Shown: positions 25,441 through 35,794, numbered from the stretch's first letter. The stretch: DNA of 64,000 nt from Acidovorax benzenivorans (GCF_028680575.1 NZ_JAPCKI010000001.1:347681-411680), one strand, 5' to 3'. The notes: generated from the letters alone by a model not told the origin. Numbers and translations are program-made.

Positions 25441-27504
25441 ATGCCCGCATCCCTTGCCAACAACCGATCGGTCGCGCGCCAGGTCACGCTGACCGCCATT
25501 GCGCTGGTGGCGCTGGTGCTGGTGCTGGTAGGGCTGGCGATTGCCGTGCTGACCGAGCGCAGCACTCGCGCCCAAGTGGTGGCCAGCGTGGGTGACACCG
25601 CGCAGAGCGTGGCGCAGTCGCTGGACGCGGCGGACAACACCAACCGCGAGCTGGTGCAGCTGACCATGAAGGGCTTTCAGCGCTACTTCGAAGCCACCAT
25701 GCAGCTCGACGAGGCCTCGGGCGAGCTGCGCAGCTACGGCGCGCTGGTGAACGAGGACTACGGCTCGGTGGACAAATTCGCCAACGAGACGGGTGGCATC
25801 GCCACCGTGTTCGCCAAGAAGGGCGACGACTTTGTGCGCATCACCACCTCGGTCAAGAACGACAAAGGCGAGCGCCAGATGGGCACGCCGCTCGGCCGCA
25901 CCGACCCGGCCTATGCCACGGTGTCCAAGGGTGAGCCCTACACCGGCGTGACGGTGGTGAACGGCAAGCCCTTCATGGGCCACTACCTGCCCTCCAAGGA
26001 CGCCTCGGGCAAGGTCATTGCGCTGCTGTTCATTGGCAACGACATCAGCGTGTTCCACGCCATGCTGCAAAAGCAGGTGGCGCAGACGAAGTTCTTCGAG
26101 CACGGCGGCACCTACGTGATCAACCCCGGCACCTCGCTGGACCAGGCCGTGTTCGTGTACCACCCCACCGCGCGCGGCAAGCGCGTGCTGGAGGCTTACC
26201 CGCAGGCGCGCCCCTTCTTTGAGGCGCTGGCGGCCTCCCAGGACGGCTTTGTGCGCGAGGCGGTGGACGTGCTGGGCGCAGGCGCCGAGAACCCCTGGGC
26301 GCTGGTGCGCAAGACCGGCGGCGGCTGGTGGGTGGTGGCCGAGGTGCCAGACGGCGAGGCCATGGCCAGCCAGCGCCGCGTCACGCTGGCCGTGTGGGGC
26401 CTGATGGCCGTGGCTGTGGTGCTGCTGGCCATCGGCCTGTTCGTCATGCTGCGCCGGGGCGTGAGCCGCCCGCTGCAGGACCTGACCCAGGCCATCACCC
26501 TGGTTGCGCAGGGCGACCTGACCGAGGCCTTCCACACCACGCGGCGCGACGAAATCGGCGCGCTGGTGCAGGAGGTGGAAGGCATGCGCCAGCGCTACAC
26601 GCAGATGCTGCAGCAGGTGCGCAACGCGGTGGACAGCATCACCACGGCCAGCGCCGAGATTGCCAGCGGCAACCAGGACCTGTCGGCCCGCACCGAGGCC
26701 ACGGCCAGCAGCCTGGCGCAGACGGCGCAGAGCATGGAGCACCTGACCTCCACCGTGCGCCAGTCGGCCGACGCCGCGCGCCAGGCCAACCAGTTGGCCA
26801 GCACCGCCGCTGCCGTGGCCGCACGTGGCGGCCAGGTGGTGGGCGAGGTGGTCACCACCATGGGCGACATCAACCAAAGCTCGCGCAAGATCGCCGACAT
26901 CATCGGCGTCATCGATTCCATCGCCTTCCAGACCAACATCCTGGCGCTCAACGCGGCGGTGGAAGCTGCCCGCGCGGGTGAACAAGGCCGGGGTTTTGCC
27001 GTGGTGGCCAGCGAGGTGCGCAATCTGGCCGGACGCAGCGCCGAGGCTGCACGCGAGATCAAGACGCTGATTGGTGCCTCGGTGGAGCGCGTGGAGTCGG
27101 GCGCGCGCCTGGTGCAGAACGCGGGCAGCACCATGGACGAGATCGTGAGCTCGGTCAAACGGGTGGGCGACATCATTGGTGAGATCACGGCGGCATCGAA
27201 TGAGCAGTCCGACGGCATTGGCCAGGTCAATACCGCCGTCAACCAGCTCGACCAGATGACGCAGCAGAACGCGGCCTTGGTCGAGGAGTCTGCCGCCGCT
27301 GCACAGAGCCTGCGCGAGCAGGCCACGCGCCTGGCTGGCGCCGTGCAGGTGTTCAAGCTCTCGCGGTCCGATGACACGGCGGCCAGCGGTGGCCTGGGCT
27401 ACACCCAGCGGACGGCATTGGCCGCGCCCATGGCGCAAACCGGTGAGGACGAGGGGCAGTACGCGCCCGGTAGCGGCGCCCGGGCGCCCGCCCAGCTGCA
27501 ATAA
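25441..27504 (+). CDS. Methyl-accepting chemotaxis protein with periplasmic Cache domain
   Basis: A 687-residue chemoreceptor. A membrane segment (about 15-37) is followed by a periplasmic Cache3-Cache2-type sensor domain (about 45-310, with [20 protein letters not shown]), a second membrane segment (about 320-345), HAMP (about 345-400) and the signalling domain. The CheA/CheW-binding hairpin tip reads [20 protein letters not shown]. It ends without a CheR-tethering pentapeptide. The ligand is unknown; Cache domains often bind small carboxylates or amino acids. A GGAG site precedes the ATG at 25441. Confidence 0.93.
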   Translation: MPASLANNRSVARQVTLTAIALVALVLVLVGLAIAVLTERSTRAQVVASVGDTAQSVAQSLDAADNTNRELVQLTMKGFQRYFEATMQLDEASGELRSYGALVNEDYGSVDKFANETGGIATVFAKKGDDFVRITTSVKNDKGERQMGTPLGRTDPAYATVSKGEPYTGVTVVNGKPFMGHYLPSKDASGKVIALLFIGNDISVFHAMLQKQVAQTKFFEHGGTYVINPGTSLDQAVFVYHPTARGKRVLEAYPQARPFFEALAASQDGFVREAVDVLGAGAENPWALVRKTGGGWWVVAEVPDGEAMASQRRVTLAVWGLMAVAVVLLAIGLFVMLRRGVSRPLQDLTQAITLVAQGDLTEAFHTTRRDEIGALVQEVEGMRQRYTQMLQQVRNAVDSITTASAEIASGNQDLSARTEATASSLAQTAQSMEHLTSTVRQSADAARQANQLASTAAAVAARGGQVVGEVVTTMGDINQSSRKIADIIGVIDSIAFQTNILALNAAVEAARAGEQGRGFAVVASEVRNLAGRSAEAAREIKTLIGASVERVESGARLVQNAGSTMDEIVSSVKRVGDIIGEITAASNEQSDGIGQVNTAVNQLDQMTQQNAALVEESAAAAQSLREQATRLAGAVQVFKLSRSDDTAASGGLGYTQRTALAAPMAQTGEDEGQYAPGSGARAPAQLQ

Positions 27505-27616
27505 GGACCGGATCGAAGGCCTGACAACTGGCGGGGTGGTCATCCGGCGGTTTGCGGTCTGCAGCCCTTGGTTTATGCTGGCCTGATCCCCCCAACCCCC
27601 CCGTTTACCTGCACCC

Positions 27617-28843
27617 ATGGCCGCTCATGTCCCCACCATGTTGGCAGTGATCATTGCCAGCTCCCTCATGATGGCGGCCTCCATGGCCGTGGTGGGCTGG
27701 GGGCGGCGGCGCGATGGTCTGGGCCGTTGGGCTGCGGCCCTACTGGTCAATGCCATTGGTCACCTGCTGCTCATGCTGCGTGGCTCGATCCCCGATGTGT
27801 TGACGATCGTCGTCGCCAACGTCTTTTTGTCCTGCGTGTTCGTGGGAATGATCGCTGCGGTCTACCAGTTCCAGGGGCGGCCCGTGCGCTGGGCGCTGCT
27901 GCTGGCACCACCGTTGCTGGTGCTGGTTTTTGTGACTGCGTTCATCGATAGCTTTCCGGCACGGGTGAGTTTTGTGGGGCTGGTCATCGGGCTGCAGGCC
28001 GTGTGGGCGCTGCTGGCGGCGCTGTCGCACCGGCATGCCACCGTGGGGCGCGGGCAATGGCTGCTGGTGGCGGGCCTGTCGCTGGAGGCCGTGGTGCTGG
28101 GCGGACGTGCGCTGGTGGCCATCAGCACGCACTCCGAGGCCACCCACATCCTGCAAAGCAGCGCGCTGCAGACGCTGACCTTTCTGGCCACCTTCTCGGT
28201 GGTGCTCGTCAGCTCGGTGGGTTTTGTGTTCATGTCGCGCGACCGGGCCGACGAAACCAACCGCGTGCTGGCGGCGATGGACCCGCTCACCGGCGTGGCC
28301 AACCGCCGCTCACTCATCGCTGCGCTGGACCGCGATGTGGCCCGCGCGCAGCGCATGCGCGAGCCCATGGCGCTGATGATGGTGGACATCGACCACTTCA
28401 AGGACGTGAACGACCAGTACGGCCACCCGGCGGGTGACCGCGTGCTGTGCGGCGTGATCAACGTGCTGCGCCAGCGCGTGCGCGCGCAAGACCTGGTGGG
28501 CCGCTATGGGGGCGAGGAGTTCATGGTGCTGCTGCCCGACACTGGCCTGGCGGGGGCCGAGCAGCTCGCGCGCGAGCTGTGCAAGGCGGTCGAAGAGTCG
28601 CGCTGCCCCGCCGACGGCGTGCCGGGCCCTGGCATCGCTGTCACCGTGAGCATTGGTGTGTTTGGCGGGCGGCTGGAGTCCGGCGACAGCTGGGACATGC
28701 TGATCGCCGCCGCCGACCGCGCGCTGTACCAGGCCAAGAACAACGGCCGCAACCGCGTCGAGGTGGCCACAGGCCTGCGCCGCCCCAGCGCCCAGTTGGT
28801 GGCCCAGGCCAATCCCGAGACCCTGCCCGAGTCTCTGTATTGA
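27617..28843 (+). CDS. Membrane diguanylate cyclase
   Basis: A 408-residue protein. About six predicted membrane helices (1-210) lead into a C-terminal GGDEF domain (about 220-385) with active site RYGGEEF and the MVDIDHFKDVNDQYGHPAGD metal-binding segment. An RxxD inhibitory site (RAQD) lies five residues before GGEEF, so product feedback is likely. It should make c-di-GMP from GTP. It follows the chemoreceptor on the same strand with a gap of about 110 bases; co-transcription is possible but unproven. Confidence 0.92.
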   Translation: MAAHVPTMLAVIIASSLMMAASMAVVGWGRRRDGLGRWAAALLVNAIGHLLLMLRGSIPDVLTIVVANVFLSCVFVGMIAAVYQFQGRPVRWALLLAPPLLVLVFVTAFIDSFPARVSFVGLVIGLQAVWALLAALSHRHATVGRGQWLLVAGLSLEAVVLGGRALVAISTHSEATHILQSSALQTLTFLATFSVVLVSSVGFVFMSRDRADETNRVLAAMDPLTGVANRRSLIAALDRDVARAQRMREPMALMMVDIDHFKDVNDQYGHPAGDRVLCGVINVLRQRVRAQDLVGRYGGEEFMVLLPDTGLAGAEQLARELCKAVEESRCPADGVPGPGIAVTVSIGVFGGRLESGDSWDMLIAAADRALYQAKNNGRNRVEVATGLRRPSAQLVAQANPETLPESLY

Positions 28844-28913
28844 TCGATGGCGCCCGGCGGGGGGTTGTGTTGGAATGGCGGATTGACCACCTTCTGCCCT
28901 CAGGAGCCCCACC

Positions 28914-30395
28914 ATGAACGCCCGCGTGCCCTCCCAAGTCCTTCAGCCTGAGCTCGCCCTGCAGCGTGTCAGCCAGGCGTGGGACAGCGACATTGTTCGC
29001 CAGCTCACCGACTACATCGCCATCCCTGCCAAGTCCCCCACGTTCGCTGCCGACTGGGCCGAACTGGGCCTGCTCGACACCGTGGTGCGCAACGCCGCCG
29101 CCTGGGTGGAGTCGCAGAAGGTCGAGGGCCTGACGCTCGAAATCGTGCGCCTCGAAGGCCGCACCCCCGTGCTGTTCTTCGAGATCGCCGCCACCCAGCC
29201 CGGCGCGACCGACACCGTGCTCATGTACGGCCACCTGGACAAGCAGCCCGAGTTCTCGGGCTGGCGCAGCGACCTCGGCCCCTGGACGCCCAAGTACGAA
29301 GACGGCAAGCTCTACGGCCGGGGTGGCGCCGATGACGGCTACGCGGTGTACGCCAGCATCGCCGCCGTGCAGGAACTCAAGCGCCAGAACGTGCCGCACC
29401 CGCGCATCGTGGGCCTGATCGAAACCTGCGAAGAAAGTGGCTCGCGCGACCTGCTGCCCTACATCAATGCGCTCAAGCCCCGCATGGGCAACGTGGCGCT
29501 GGTGGTGTGCCTGGACTCGGGCGCCGGCAACTACGACCAGTTGTGGCTCACCACCAGCCTGCGCGGCATGGCCAGCGGCACGCTCAAGGTCGAGATCCTG
29601 ACCGAGGGCATCCACTCGGGCGACGCCTCGGGCCTGGTGCCCTCGTCCTTTCGCATCATGCGGCAGGTGCTCGACCGCCTGGAAGACAGCGCCACCGGCC
29701 GCCTGCTGCCCGCCAGCTTTCATTGCGAGGTGCCCGCCGACCGCCTGGGCCAGGCCCGCGCCACGGCCGCCATCCTGGGCGACGAGGTGTACAAGCGTTT
29801 CCCCTGGGCGCACTACGACTGCGGCGGCTCCACCACATTCGCATTGCCCACCACCACCGACCCGCTGCAGGCCCTGCTCAAGCGCACCTGGGAGCCCACG
29901 CTCAGCGTCACCGGCGCCGAGGGCTTCCCGGCGCTGCAAGACGCGGGCAACGTGCTGCGCCCCTACACCGCCTTCAAACTCAGCCTGCGCCTGCCCCCGC
30001 TGGTGGATGCTGCGCAAGCGGTGCAGGACCTGAAGGCACTGCTGGAAGACAACGCGCCCTACCAGGCCAAGGTCACCTTCCAGAGCGGTGGTGGTGCCAC
30101 GGGCTGGAACGCACCCGCCACCACGCCGTGGTTCGAGCGGGCGCTCAACGAGGCCTCGCATGCGCACTTTGGCGCGCCCTGCGGCTACATCGGCCAGGGC
30201 GGCACCATCCCGCTCATGAACATGCTCAGCGAAGGCTTCCCCACCGCGCAGATGATGGTGTGTGGCGTGCTGGGCCCCAAGAGCAACGCGCATGGCCCCA
30301 ACGAGTTCTTGCATGTGCCGTATGCCAAGCGCCTCACCGCCTCGGTGGCGCATGTGATGGCCGCCATGGCGAAAAACTCGGGTACAACCCCCTGA
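28914..30395 (+). CDS. M20-family metallopeptidase (dipeptidase)
   Basis: A 493-residue cytoplasmic dizinc peptidase of the M20 family. It has the metal-ligand motif MYGHLDKQPE, the catalytic GRGGADDGYAVY with bridging Asp, and the Glu-Glu base segment IETCEESGSRD. A dimerisation domain occupies the middle. Substrate is probably a dipeptide or other N-acyl amino acid. Its stop codon TGA lies inside the family A repeat motif CCCCCTGAGG, so the repeat supplies the end of the gene. It is one of two unrelated-subgroup M20 enzymes in the window. Confidence 0.9.
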   Translation: MNARVPSQVLQPELALQRVSQAWDSDIVRQLTDYIAIPAKSPTFAADWAELGLLDTVVRNAAAWVESQKVEGLTLEIVRLEGRTPVLFFEIAATQPGATDTVLMYGHLDKQPEFSGWRSDLGPWTPKYEDGKLYGRGGADDGYAVYASIAAVQELKRQNVPHPRIVGLIETCEESGSRDLLPYINALKPRMGNVALVVCLDSGAGNYDQLWLTTSLRGMASGTLKVEILTEGIHSGDASGLVPSSFRIMRQVLDRLEDSATGRLLPASFHCEVPADRLGQARATAAILGDEVYKRFPWAHYDCGGSTTFALPTTTDPLQALLKRTWEPTLSVTGAEGFPALQDAGNVLRPYTAFKLSLRLPPLVDAAQAVQDLKALLEDNAPYQAKVTFQSGGGATGWNAPATTPWFERALNEASHAHFGAPCGYIGQGGTIPLMNMLSEGFPTAQMMVCGVLGPKSNAHGPNEFLHVPYAKRLTASVAHVMAAMAKNSGTTP

Positions 30396-30462
30396 GGCGC
30401 TGCGCGACTTCGGGAAGGGGGCGATGCCCTCGCTGCGGGGCGGCCCTTGCTCGGCATCCCCG
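30388..30462 (+). repeat. GC-rich gene-end repeat (family A, copy 3)
   Basis: CCCCCTGAGG starts within the last codons of the M20 peptidase and provides its stop. GATGCC (30423-30428)/GGCATC (30453-30458) forms the outer stem around CTCGCTGCGGGGCGGCCC. It is the copy most similar to that at 56100-56150. Confidence 0.65.
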
Positions 30463-30519
30463 GTATTGCGCTCCGCCTGATCCGCGTTCTGTTCCCTTGT
30501 CCGTGCCTGCCTTTTCACC

Positions 30520-31398
30520 ATGACCCTCGACGACGACGAACTTGCGCCCTCGACCCTGACCACCTTCACCGCCAGCGACGGCGAGAACCTGGCCGTGCAG
30601 GACTGGCCCTTGCCGCAGGGCGAGCCGTGCCGGGGGACGGTGCTGCTGGTGCACGGCCTGGGCGAGCATGTGGGCCGTTATGACGCGCTGGCCCGCCACC
30701 TCAACGACTGGGGGTTTGCGGTGCGGGGCTACGACCAGTACGGCCATGGCGAATCGGCCGGGCCGCGCGGCGGGCTCACGTCGGACATGCGCCTGCTGGA
30801 CGATCTGGCGGACCTGGTGGACGCCACGCGCGCCCGCATGCCTGCAGGGCAGCCCCTGGTGCTGCTGGGCCACAGCATGGGTGGGCTGGTGGCCTCGCGG
30901 TTTGTGTCCCTGCACCTGCGGCCGGTCGATGTGCTGGTGCTGTCATCCCCCGCGCTCGACGCAGGCCTGGGCGCTGTGCAAAAGCTGCTGCTGGCCACCC
31001 TGCCGCGCATCGCGCCCAACCTGCGTGTGGGCAATGGGCTGGATGCGCAATACCTCTCGCACGACAAAGCCGTGGTGGCGGCCTACCTGGCCGACCCGCT
31101 ATGCCACGACCGCATCAGCGCCCGCCTGGCCCGCTTTATTGCCGACGGCGGCCCCGCCACCGTGGCCCGTGCGGCGCACTGGAGCGTTCCCACGCTGCTG
31201 ATGTGGGCGGGCAGCGACAAGCTGGTGCACCCCGCAGGCAGCCGCGCATTCGCTGCCGCCGCGCCCAAGGCCGTGGTGCATTCCCATTGCTTTGAGCCCC
31301 TGTTCCACGAGCTGTTCAACGAAAGCCCCGAGCTGGCCGAGCCGGTGTTCGACCTGCTGCGGCAATGGCTGGTGCGGCGTTGTCCTTGGGGGCAATGA
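30520..31398 (+). CDS. Alpha/beta hydrolase, monoacylglycerol-lipase-like
   Basis: A 292-residue serine hydrolase. It shows the oxyanion motif LVHGLGEHVGRY, the nucleophile elbow GHSMGGLV near residue 118, the acid residue in MWAGSDKLV near residue 230, and the catalytic His in FHELFNE near residue 260. This set is characteristic of monoglyceride lipase/lysophospholipase-like enzymes. No signal peptide is seen, so it acts in the cytoplasm. The true substrate cannot be read from sequence. Confidence 0.88.
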   Translation: MTLDDDELAPSTLTTFTASDGENLAVQDWPLPQGEPCRGTVLLVHGLGEHVGRYDALARHLNDWGFAVRGYDQYGHGESAGPRGGLTSDMRLLDDLADLVDATRARMPAGQPLVLLGHSMGGLVASRFVSLHLRPVDVLVLSSPALDAGLGAVQKLLLATLPRIAPNLRVGNGLDAQYLSHDKAVVAAYLADPLCHDRISARLARFIADGGPATVARAAHWSVPTLLMWAGSDKLVHPAGSRAFAAAAPKAVVHSHCFEPLFHELFNESPELAEPVFDLLRQWLVRRCPWGQ

Positions 31399-31402
31399 AT
31401 TC

Positions 31403-31462
31403 AAGAAAATAGCTTCTGGCGCTTACAGGATAAGCGTCGACAGCTATTATTTTTGAAGCAAT
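31403..31462. repeat. AT-rich two-stem repeat (family B, copy 3, near-palindromic)
   Basis: AATAGCT-TCTGGCGCTTA-CAGGA-TAAGCGTCGACAGCTATT is almost symmetrical, so this copy could fold as one long hairpin. It lies between the convergent hydrolase and YidB-like genes and overlaps the last codons of the latter. It could serve as a bidirectional transcript end. Confidence 0.55.
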
Positions 31463-31929
31463 CCGCCCAGCATACCGAACAGGTCATTGGCGTTGCCAAA
31501 GCCGCCCTGCGGGGCCTCGCCGCGTGGGCTGAGGTGGTCCACCAAGCCGGGCAACACCTGGGCCAATTGCCCTGCCGCCGCCCCGGGGCCCACGCCCAGT
31601 TGTGTGGCGATCTGCGACAGCGGACCGCTGCCCAGCACGTTGGACAACTGCTCACCCGAGATCGCCTGGTTGGGCCCAGCACTCAGCCAGGACCCAATCA
31701 CGTTGTCCAGTCCTGCTTGCTGAAACTTGGCCATCAGGCCTGGCAGGCCGCCCACCGGGCCATCGTTGCTGATCAGGGACATCACGGCCTGCACTAGCTG
31801 CGGGTTTTGAGCGGCCATGCTGATCAGCCCCCCCAAGCCACCTGCGGCCCCACCGGATGCAGCGGCGCCGCTGCCGCCTTGCGATGCATTGTTGATGACG
31901 GCACCCAGAACGGAATCGAGCAAACCCAT
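31447..31929 (-). CDS. YidB-family (DUF937-like) protein
   Basis: A 160-residue protein starting MGLLDSVLGAV, with a Gly/Ala-rich linker (about 18-38). The conserved body holds LPGLMAKFQQAGLDNVIGSWLS, NQAISGEQLSNVLG and LPGLVDHLSPRGEAP. These are the hallmarks of the YidB family, whose biochemical role is unknown. There is no membrane segment. An AGGAG site lies before the ATG at 31929. The 3' end runs into a family B repeat. Confidence 0.85.
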   Translation of the reverse strand: MGLLDSVLGAVINNASQGGSGAAASGGAAGGLGGLISMAAQNPQLVQAVMSLISNDGPVGGLPGLMAKFQQAGLDNVIGSWLSAGPNQAISGEQLSNVLGSGPLSQIATQLGVGPGAAAGQLAQVLPGLVDHLSPRGEAPQGGFGNANDLFGMLGGLLQK

Positions 31930-32046
31930 GGTGTTCTCCTGCAGAGGGATAAAAGGCGGCAGTGTGCCGGCCCGGACGGAACCGCCCATGGTACGCACCT
32001 TGGCGTCTCCTTCATGTCAACAATCGTGAATTGTTGTGCAGCGTGA

Positions 32047-33417
32047 CTATTTGGTGCGGGGTGGACGCTTGTCCAGCAGCGGTGCGCTCACGCCCTGCAC
32101 CCCCACCAGCCCCAGCACAGTGACCAGCGAGGTCTGTGCGCCTTTCCAGGCGTCTGTCAGGTCGATCCATTCAGACAGCGCATGAAAACCGCCCGTCTTG
32201 CCGCCGCCCCCGATCACGATGGCGGGGATGCCCAGCGACATGGGCACATTGGCGTCGGTGCTGGCGCCGCCCAGCACCGTCTGGCGGCCGAAGGCCGTGT
32301 TGGCGCGCACGGCGGCCTCGACGATCAGCGAGTCGGCCGCTGTGCGGCCACCGGGCCGGTCGCCGATGAGTTTGGTCGATGCGCTCAAGGTATTCACACC
32401 CCAGCGTGCGTTCTCCTCGGTCACCGCGCTGTCAACGGCGCCCAGCACCTGCTTTTCGGTGGCCAGCAGCGGGGCCATCTCGTCGGAGCGGATGTCCACC
32501 GCCATGCGCGCATCCGGCGCGATGGTGTTGACGGATGTGCCGCCGCCCACCGTGCCCACGGTGAAGGTGGTCTTGGGGCTCTTGGGGGTGCGGATCTCGG
32601 CGATCTTGGCAATGGCGCGGCCCATGCCGTGGATGGCGCTGGGCACCTCGCCAAACGCGGCGTAACTGTGGCCGCCCGGGCTCTTGAAGGTCACCTCGTG
32701 GCGGTGACTGCCCGTGCCCAGCACCAGGACGGTGCCGTCGGGCGCAGGCTCCAGCGCCACCAAACCATCAATGTCGAGGTGTTCCTTGAACAGGTGCTTC
32801 ATGCCGCGCAGGTTGCCCAGCTCTTCCTCGCCCACATTGCCCACAAAAACTAGGTCGCCCACGGTGGCGATCTTTTGGTCGTTCAGCACCTTGAGCCATG
32901 ACAGCAGCACAGCCAGGCCGCGCGTGTTGTCGGAAATGCCGGGCGCATACAGCTTGCCGTCGCGCTCCTTCACCTTCACGTCGGTGCCGGAGGGGAACAC
33001 GGTGTCCAGGTGGGCCGAGATGACCAGCTTGGGCCCGTTGCCCGTGCCCTTGCGCACCCCCACCACATTGCCTTCGGCGTCAATGGCGGCATTGGTCAGG
33101 CCCAGGGCCTGGAGCCGGGCCAGGAAGGCTTCGGCGCGCTTTTGTTCCTTGAACGGAGGTGCCTCGATCTCGGTGAGCATGCGCAGGTCTTCGGTGGCGC
33201 GGTCGTGGTCGGCCTTCACGGCGTCGAGCAGCCGCAGGATCTGGGGCGCAGCCATGAGCTGGCTGTAGGCCTTGTCCACGGCGGGACGCAGCGCGGTGGG
33301 CGTGGGTGCCACGGCACCGAACTGTGCATGGGCTGCAGAGGGCAGCAACGTAGCGGTGGCAAGGACCACGGCACTGACGAGGGCGGTGGCACGGAAGGTA
33401 TGGAGAGGGAGAGTCAT
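32047..33417 (-). CDS. Exported M20-family metallopeptidase
   Basis: A 456-residue peptidase with a clear signal peptide (about 1-33, ending LLPSAAHA), so probably periplasmic. M20 motifs: HLDTVFP with the first metal His and Asp, SDNTRGLAVLL, the catalytic Glu pair GNVGEEELGNLRG, and a dimerisation domain. It resembles peptidase T/CPG2-like enzymes. It is divergent from a LysR-type regulator 150 bases away, a common layout for a regulated gene, so that regulator may control it. Confidence 0.88.
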   Translation of the reverse strand: MTLPLHTFRATALVSAVVLATATLLPSAAHAQFGAVAPTPTALRPAVDKAYSQLMAAPQILRLLDAVKADHDRATEDLRMLTEIEAPPFKEQKRAEAFLARLQALGLTNAAIDAEGNVVGVRKGTGNGPKLVISAHLDTVFPSGTDVKVKERDGKLYAPGISDNTRGLAVLLSWLKVLNDQKIATVGDLVFVGNVGEEELGNLRGMKHLFKEHLDIDGLVALEPAPDGTVLVLGTGSHRHEVTFKSPGGHSYAAFGEVPSAIHGMGRAIAKIAEIRTPKSPKTTFTVGTVGGGTSVNTIAPDARMAVDIRSDEMAPLLATEKQVLGAVDSAVTEENARWGVNTLSASTKLIGDRPGGRTAADSLIVEAAVRANTAFGRQTVLGGASTDANVPMSLGIPAIVIGGGGKTGGFHALSEWIDLTDAWKGAQTSLVTVLGLVGVQGVSAPLLDKRPPRTK

Positions 33418-33567
33418 GATGATCCAGCGAACACAAACGGAAGGGGTGGTCGGCACAACAAGCGCCGCAGATGGGGCCCGGTACCGGTACGCAGTGCCAT
33501 GCAATTGTTGGACCGAACCCCGCCCTTGGGCTCTGCTTTAATCTGCCCAGCCGACAGTTTTTCTTAC

Positions 33568-34488
33568 ATGCGAAAACACATCCCCAGCACCCGCGCCCTG
33601 CTCGTTTTTGATGCCGTGGCGCGCCACCACGGTGTGAGCAAGGCCGCCGAAGAACTCTGCCTCACGCACAGTGCGGTCAGCCAGCAGCTGCGCCTGCTGG
33701 AAGGCCAGCTGGGCCTGCAACTGGTGCAGCGCGGCGCACGCGGCTCCACGCTCACCGACGTGGGCCGCCGCTACCACGCACAGATCGTGGGCGACCTGCT
33801 GCGGCTGCAGAACCACACGCTCGAAGCCATGGCCCAGCGGCCCGATGGCGCGCGCCTGCTGGTGGGCTGCGTGCCCGTGTTTGCCGAGCGCTGGCTGCTG
33901 CCCCGGCTGCCTGCTTTCCTTGCACAGCACAAAGGCTGCAGCCTGCACCTGCAGGTGTACCCCACGCAGATCTACATGGCAGAGATCCCGTTCGACGTGG
34001 CCGTGCAGTACGACGACGCGGCCTGGCCCGGGGTGGTGCCAGCGCCCCTGATACCCGAGGTCTGCGTGGCGGTGTGTGCGCCGCAGTCGCGCCACCGGCG
34101 CGCGATGGAGCGCGGCGACTTTCGGGCCGTGCCGCTGCTGCAGCTCAGCTCGCGCCTGGGGGCGTGGGACGACTGGCTGGCCCGTGCGGGCATCATGCGC
34201 ACCCCCGGCCACACGTTGGGCGGCCACCGCTTCGATCTGTTCTCGATGCTGGTGGAGGCGGTGCGCGCCGACTTGGGGCTAGGCCTGGTGCCCCGGTACT
34301 TTGTCGAGCGCGAACTGCAATCGGGCGAGCTGGTGCTGGCCCACCCGCACCACGACAGCGGCGTGCGCGGCTACAGCCTGTTTGTGGCGCCGGGGCGTCA
34401 GGAAGACCCTGCGGTAGCGGCCTTTGCACAGTGGCTGCGCACCGCCGTGGCAGCGGAAAACGCCGCCGTGTTGTCAGACGCCGGGTGA
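33568..34488 (+). CDS. LysR-family transcriptional regulator
   Basis: A 306-residue regulator. The winged helix-turn-helix spans residues 8-67 (ALLVFDAVARHHGVSKAAEELCLTHSAVSQQLRLLE), followed by a periplasmic-binding-protein-like effector domain (about 95-295). The N terminus resembles the GcvA/AmpR subgroup. It is divergent from the exported M20 peptidase, its likeliest target. Its 3' end overlaps the convergent MFS gene by 15 bases. Confidence 0.9.
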   Translation: MRKHIPSTRALLVFDAVARHHGVSKAAEELCLTHSAVSQQLRLLEGQLGLQLVQRGARGSTLTDVGRRYHAQIVGDLLRLQNHTLEAMAQRPDGARLLVGCVPVFAERWLLPRLPAFLAQHKGCSLHLQVYPTQIYMAEIPFDVAVQYDDAAWPGVVPAPLIPEVCVAVCAPQSRHRRAMERGDFRAVPLLQLSSRLGAWDDWLARAGIMRTPGHTLGGHRFDLFSMLVEAVRADLGLGLVPRYFVERELQSGELVLAHPHHDSGVRGYSLFVAPGRQEDPAVAAFAQWLRTAVAAENAAVLSDAG

Positions 34489-35658
34489 AACGCGCTTGCG
34501 CTGCACACCCAGCCAGGCCAGTGCCAGCCCCGTTACCACAATGGGTACCAGCGAACCAGCGTTGAGCAGCGTCCAGCCCTGCGTGGTGACCAGCACGCCG
34601 GATGAAAACGCGCTCAGCGCCAGCGTGGCGTACACGCAGAAGTTGATGGCCGCCTGGGCACGGTCCTTCTCTTCGGGGCGGTAGGCCGTCATGGCCAGGG
34701 TGGTGGAGCCGGTGAACAGGAAGTTCCAGCCCACTCCCAGCAAGAACAATGCAATGCCAAAGTGGTGTAGCTCCACCCCCATCAGCGCCACGGCCACGCA
34801 GGCGAAGTTGAGCAACACCCCCGTGCCCATGATGGGCAACACGCCAAAACGCTTGATGAGGTGGCCGGTGACAAAGCCGGGCGCGAACATGCCGATTACG
34901 TGCCACTCCAGCACCAGCGCCGAGGCATCAAAATCAAAGCCACACACCTGCATGGCCAGCGGCGTGGCCGCCATCAACAGGTTCATCACGCCATAGCCCA
35001 GCGCGGCACCCACAATGGCCACGATGAAGGCGGGCTGGCGCATCAGCACCGAGAGAGGTCTGCCCTGCTCGCGTTGCCCTGCGGCATTGAGCACCACAGG
35101 CTGCGCCTCGAACCGAATGGCCGCCATGCACAGCATGGACAACAGCGCCACGCCGATCAGCGCGATGTAGGCGCCCGCAAACGGCACCGGGAACAGCGTG
35201 CGTGTGGCGCTGGCCAGGTTGGGGCCCGCCACGGCGCCCAGCAGGCCACCGGCCAGCACCAGCGACACGGCCTTCTCGCGGTAGTCTGGCGCGGCCAGTT
35301 CGGCGGCGGCAAAGCGGTACAGGCCACCGTTGGCGCTGTAGTAGCCCGCCACCACCGTGGCCGTGCACAGCAGCCAGAAGCTGGCGCTGAAGGCCGCCCA
35401 GGCACACAGCGCGGCCGATGCCACCGCCACGGCCAACCCGATCTGGAACGACACCTTGCGCCCCCAGCGCGACTGCGTTCGGGCCACCAGGGGGGTGGAC
35501 AGCGCACCGCCCACCACATAGCCCATCACCGGCAGCGTGGCCATCCAGCCAAAGGGCGCCAGCTGCAGGCCCACCAGGCCGTTGATGGCAATGAAGACAA
35601 CGTTGTTGGTGAGGAAAAGGCCTTGGCACAAGGCCAGCAACCACAGGTTCTTGTTCAC
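34474..35658 (-). CDS. Major facilitator superfamily transporter
   Basis: A 394-residue inner-membrane protein with about 12 hydrophobic segments in two halves and the loop 2-3 signature LVARTQSRWGRKVSF. It starts with GTG (MNKNLWLLALCQGLFLTNN). Close relatives are annotated only as MFS transporters, and the substrate is unknown. It is convergent with the LysR gene and divergent from ubiU; the shared upstream gap holds the FNR-type site. Confidence 0.88.
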   Translation of the reverse strand: MNKNLWLLALCQGLFLTNNVVFIAINGLVGLQLAPFGWMATLPVMGYVVGGALSTPLVARTQSRWGRKVSFQIGLAVAVASAALCAWAAFSASFWLLCTATVVAGYYSANGGLYRFAAAELAAPDYREKAVSLVLAGGLLGAVAGPNLASATRTLFPVPFAGAYIALIGVALLSMLCMAAIRFEAQPVVLNAAGQREQGRPLSVLMRQPAFIVAIVGAALGYGVMNLLMAATPLAMQVCGFDFDASALVLEWHVIGMFAPGFVTGHLIKRFGVLPIMGTGVLLNFACVAVALMGVELHHFGIALFLLGVGWNFLFTGSTTLAMTAYRPEEKDRAQAAINFCVYATLALSAFSSGVLVTTQGWTLLNAGSLVPIVVTGLALAWLGVQRKRVSPGV

Positions 35659-35794
35659 GGCAGGGCAGCGCTCGGGGCGGGCAGAAGGGGTGGCGGGGAT
35701 GGAGGCAAGTCAGGGCCGGGTGGCAGTGTGGTGTGCCAGGAAAGATCGGTCACATCAAAACCCGACTGCTTTGCTCCAGCATTGTGCACTGCCG

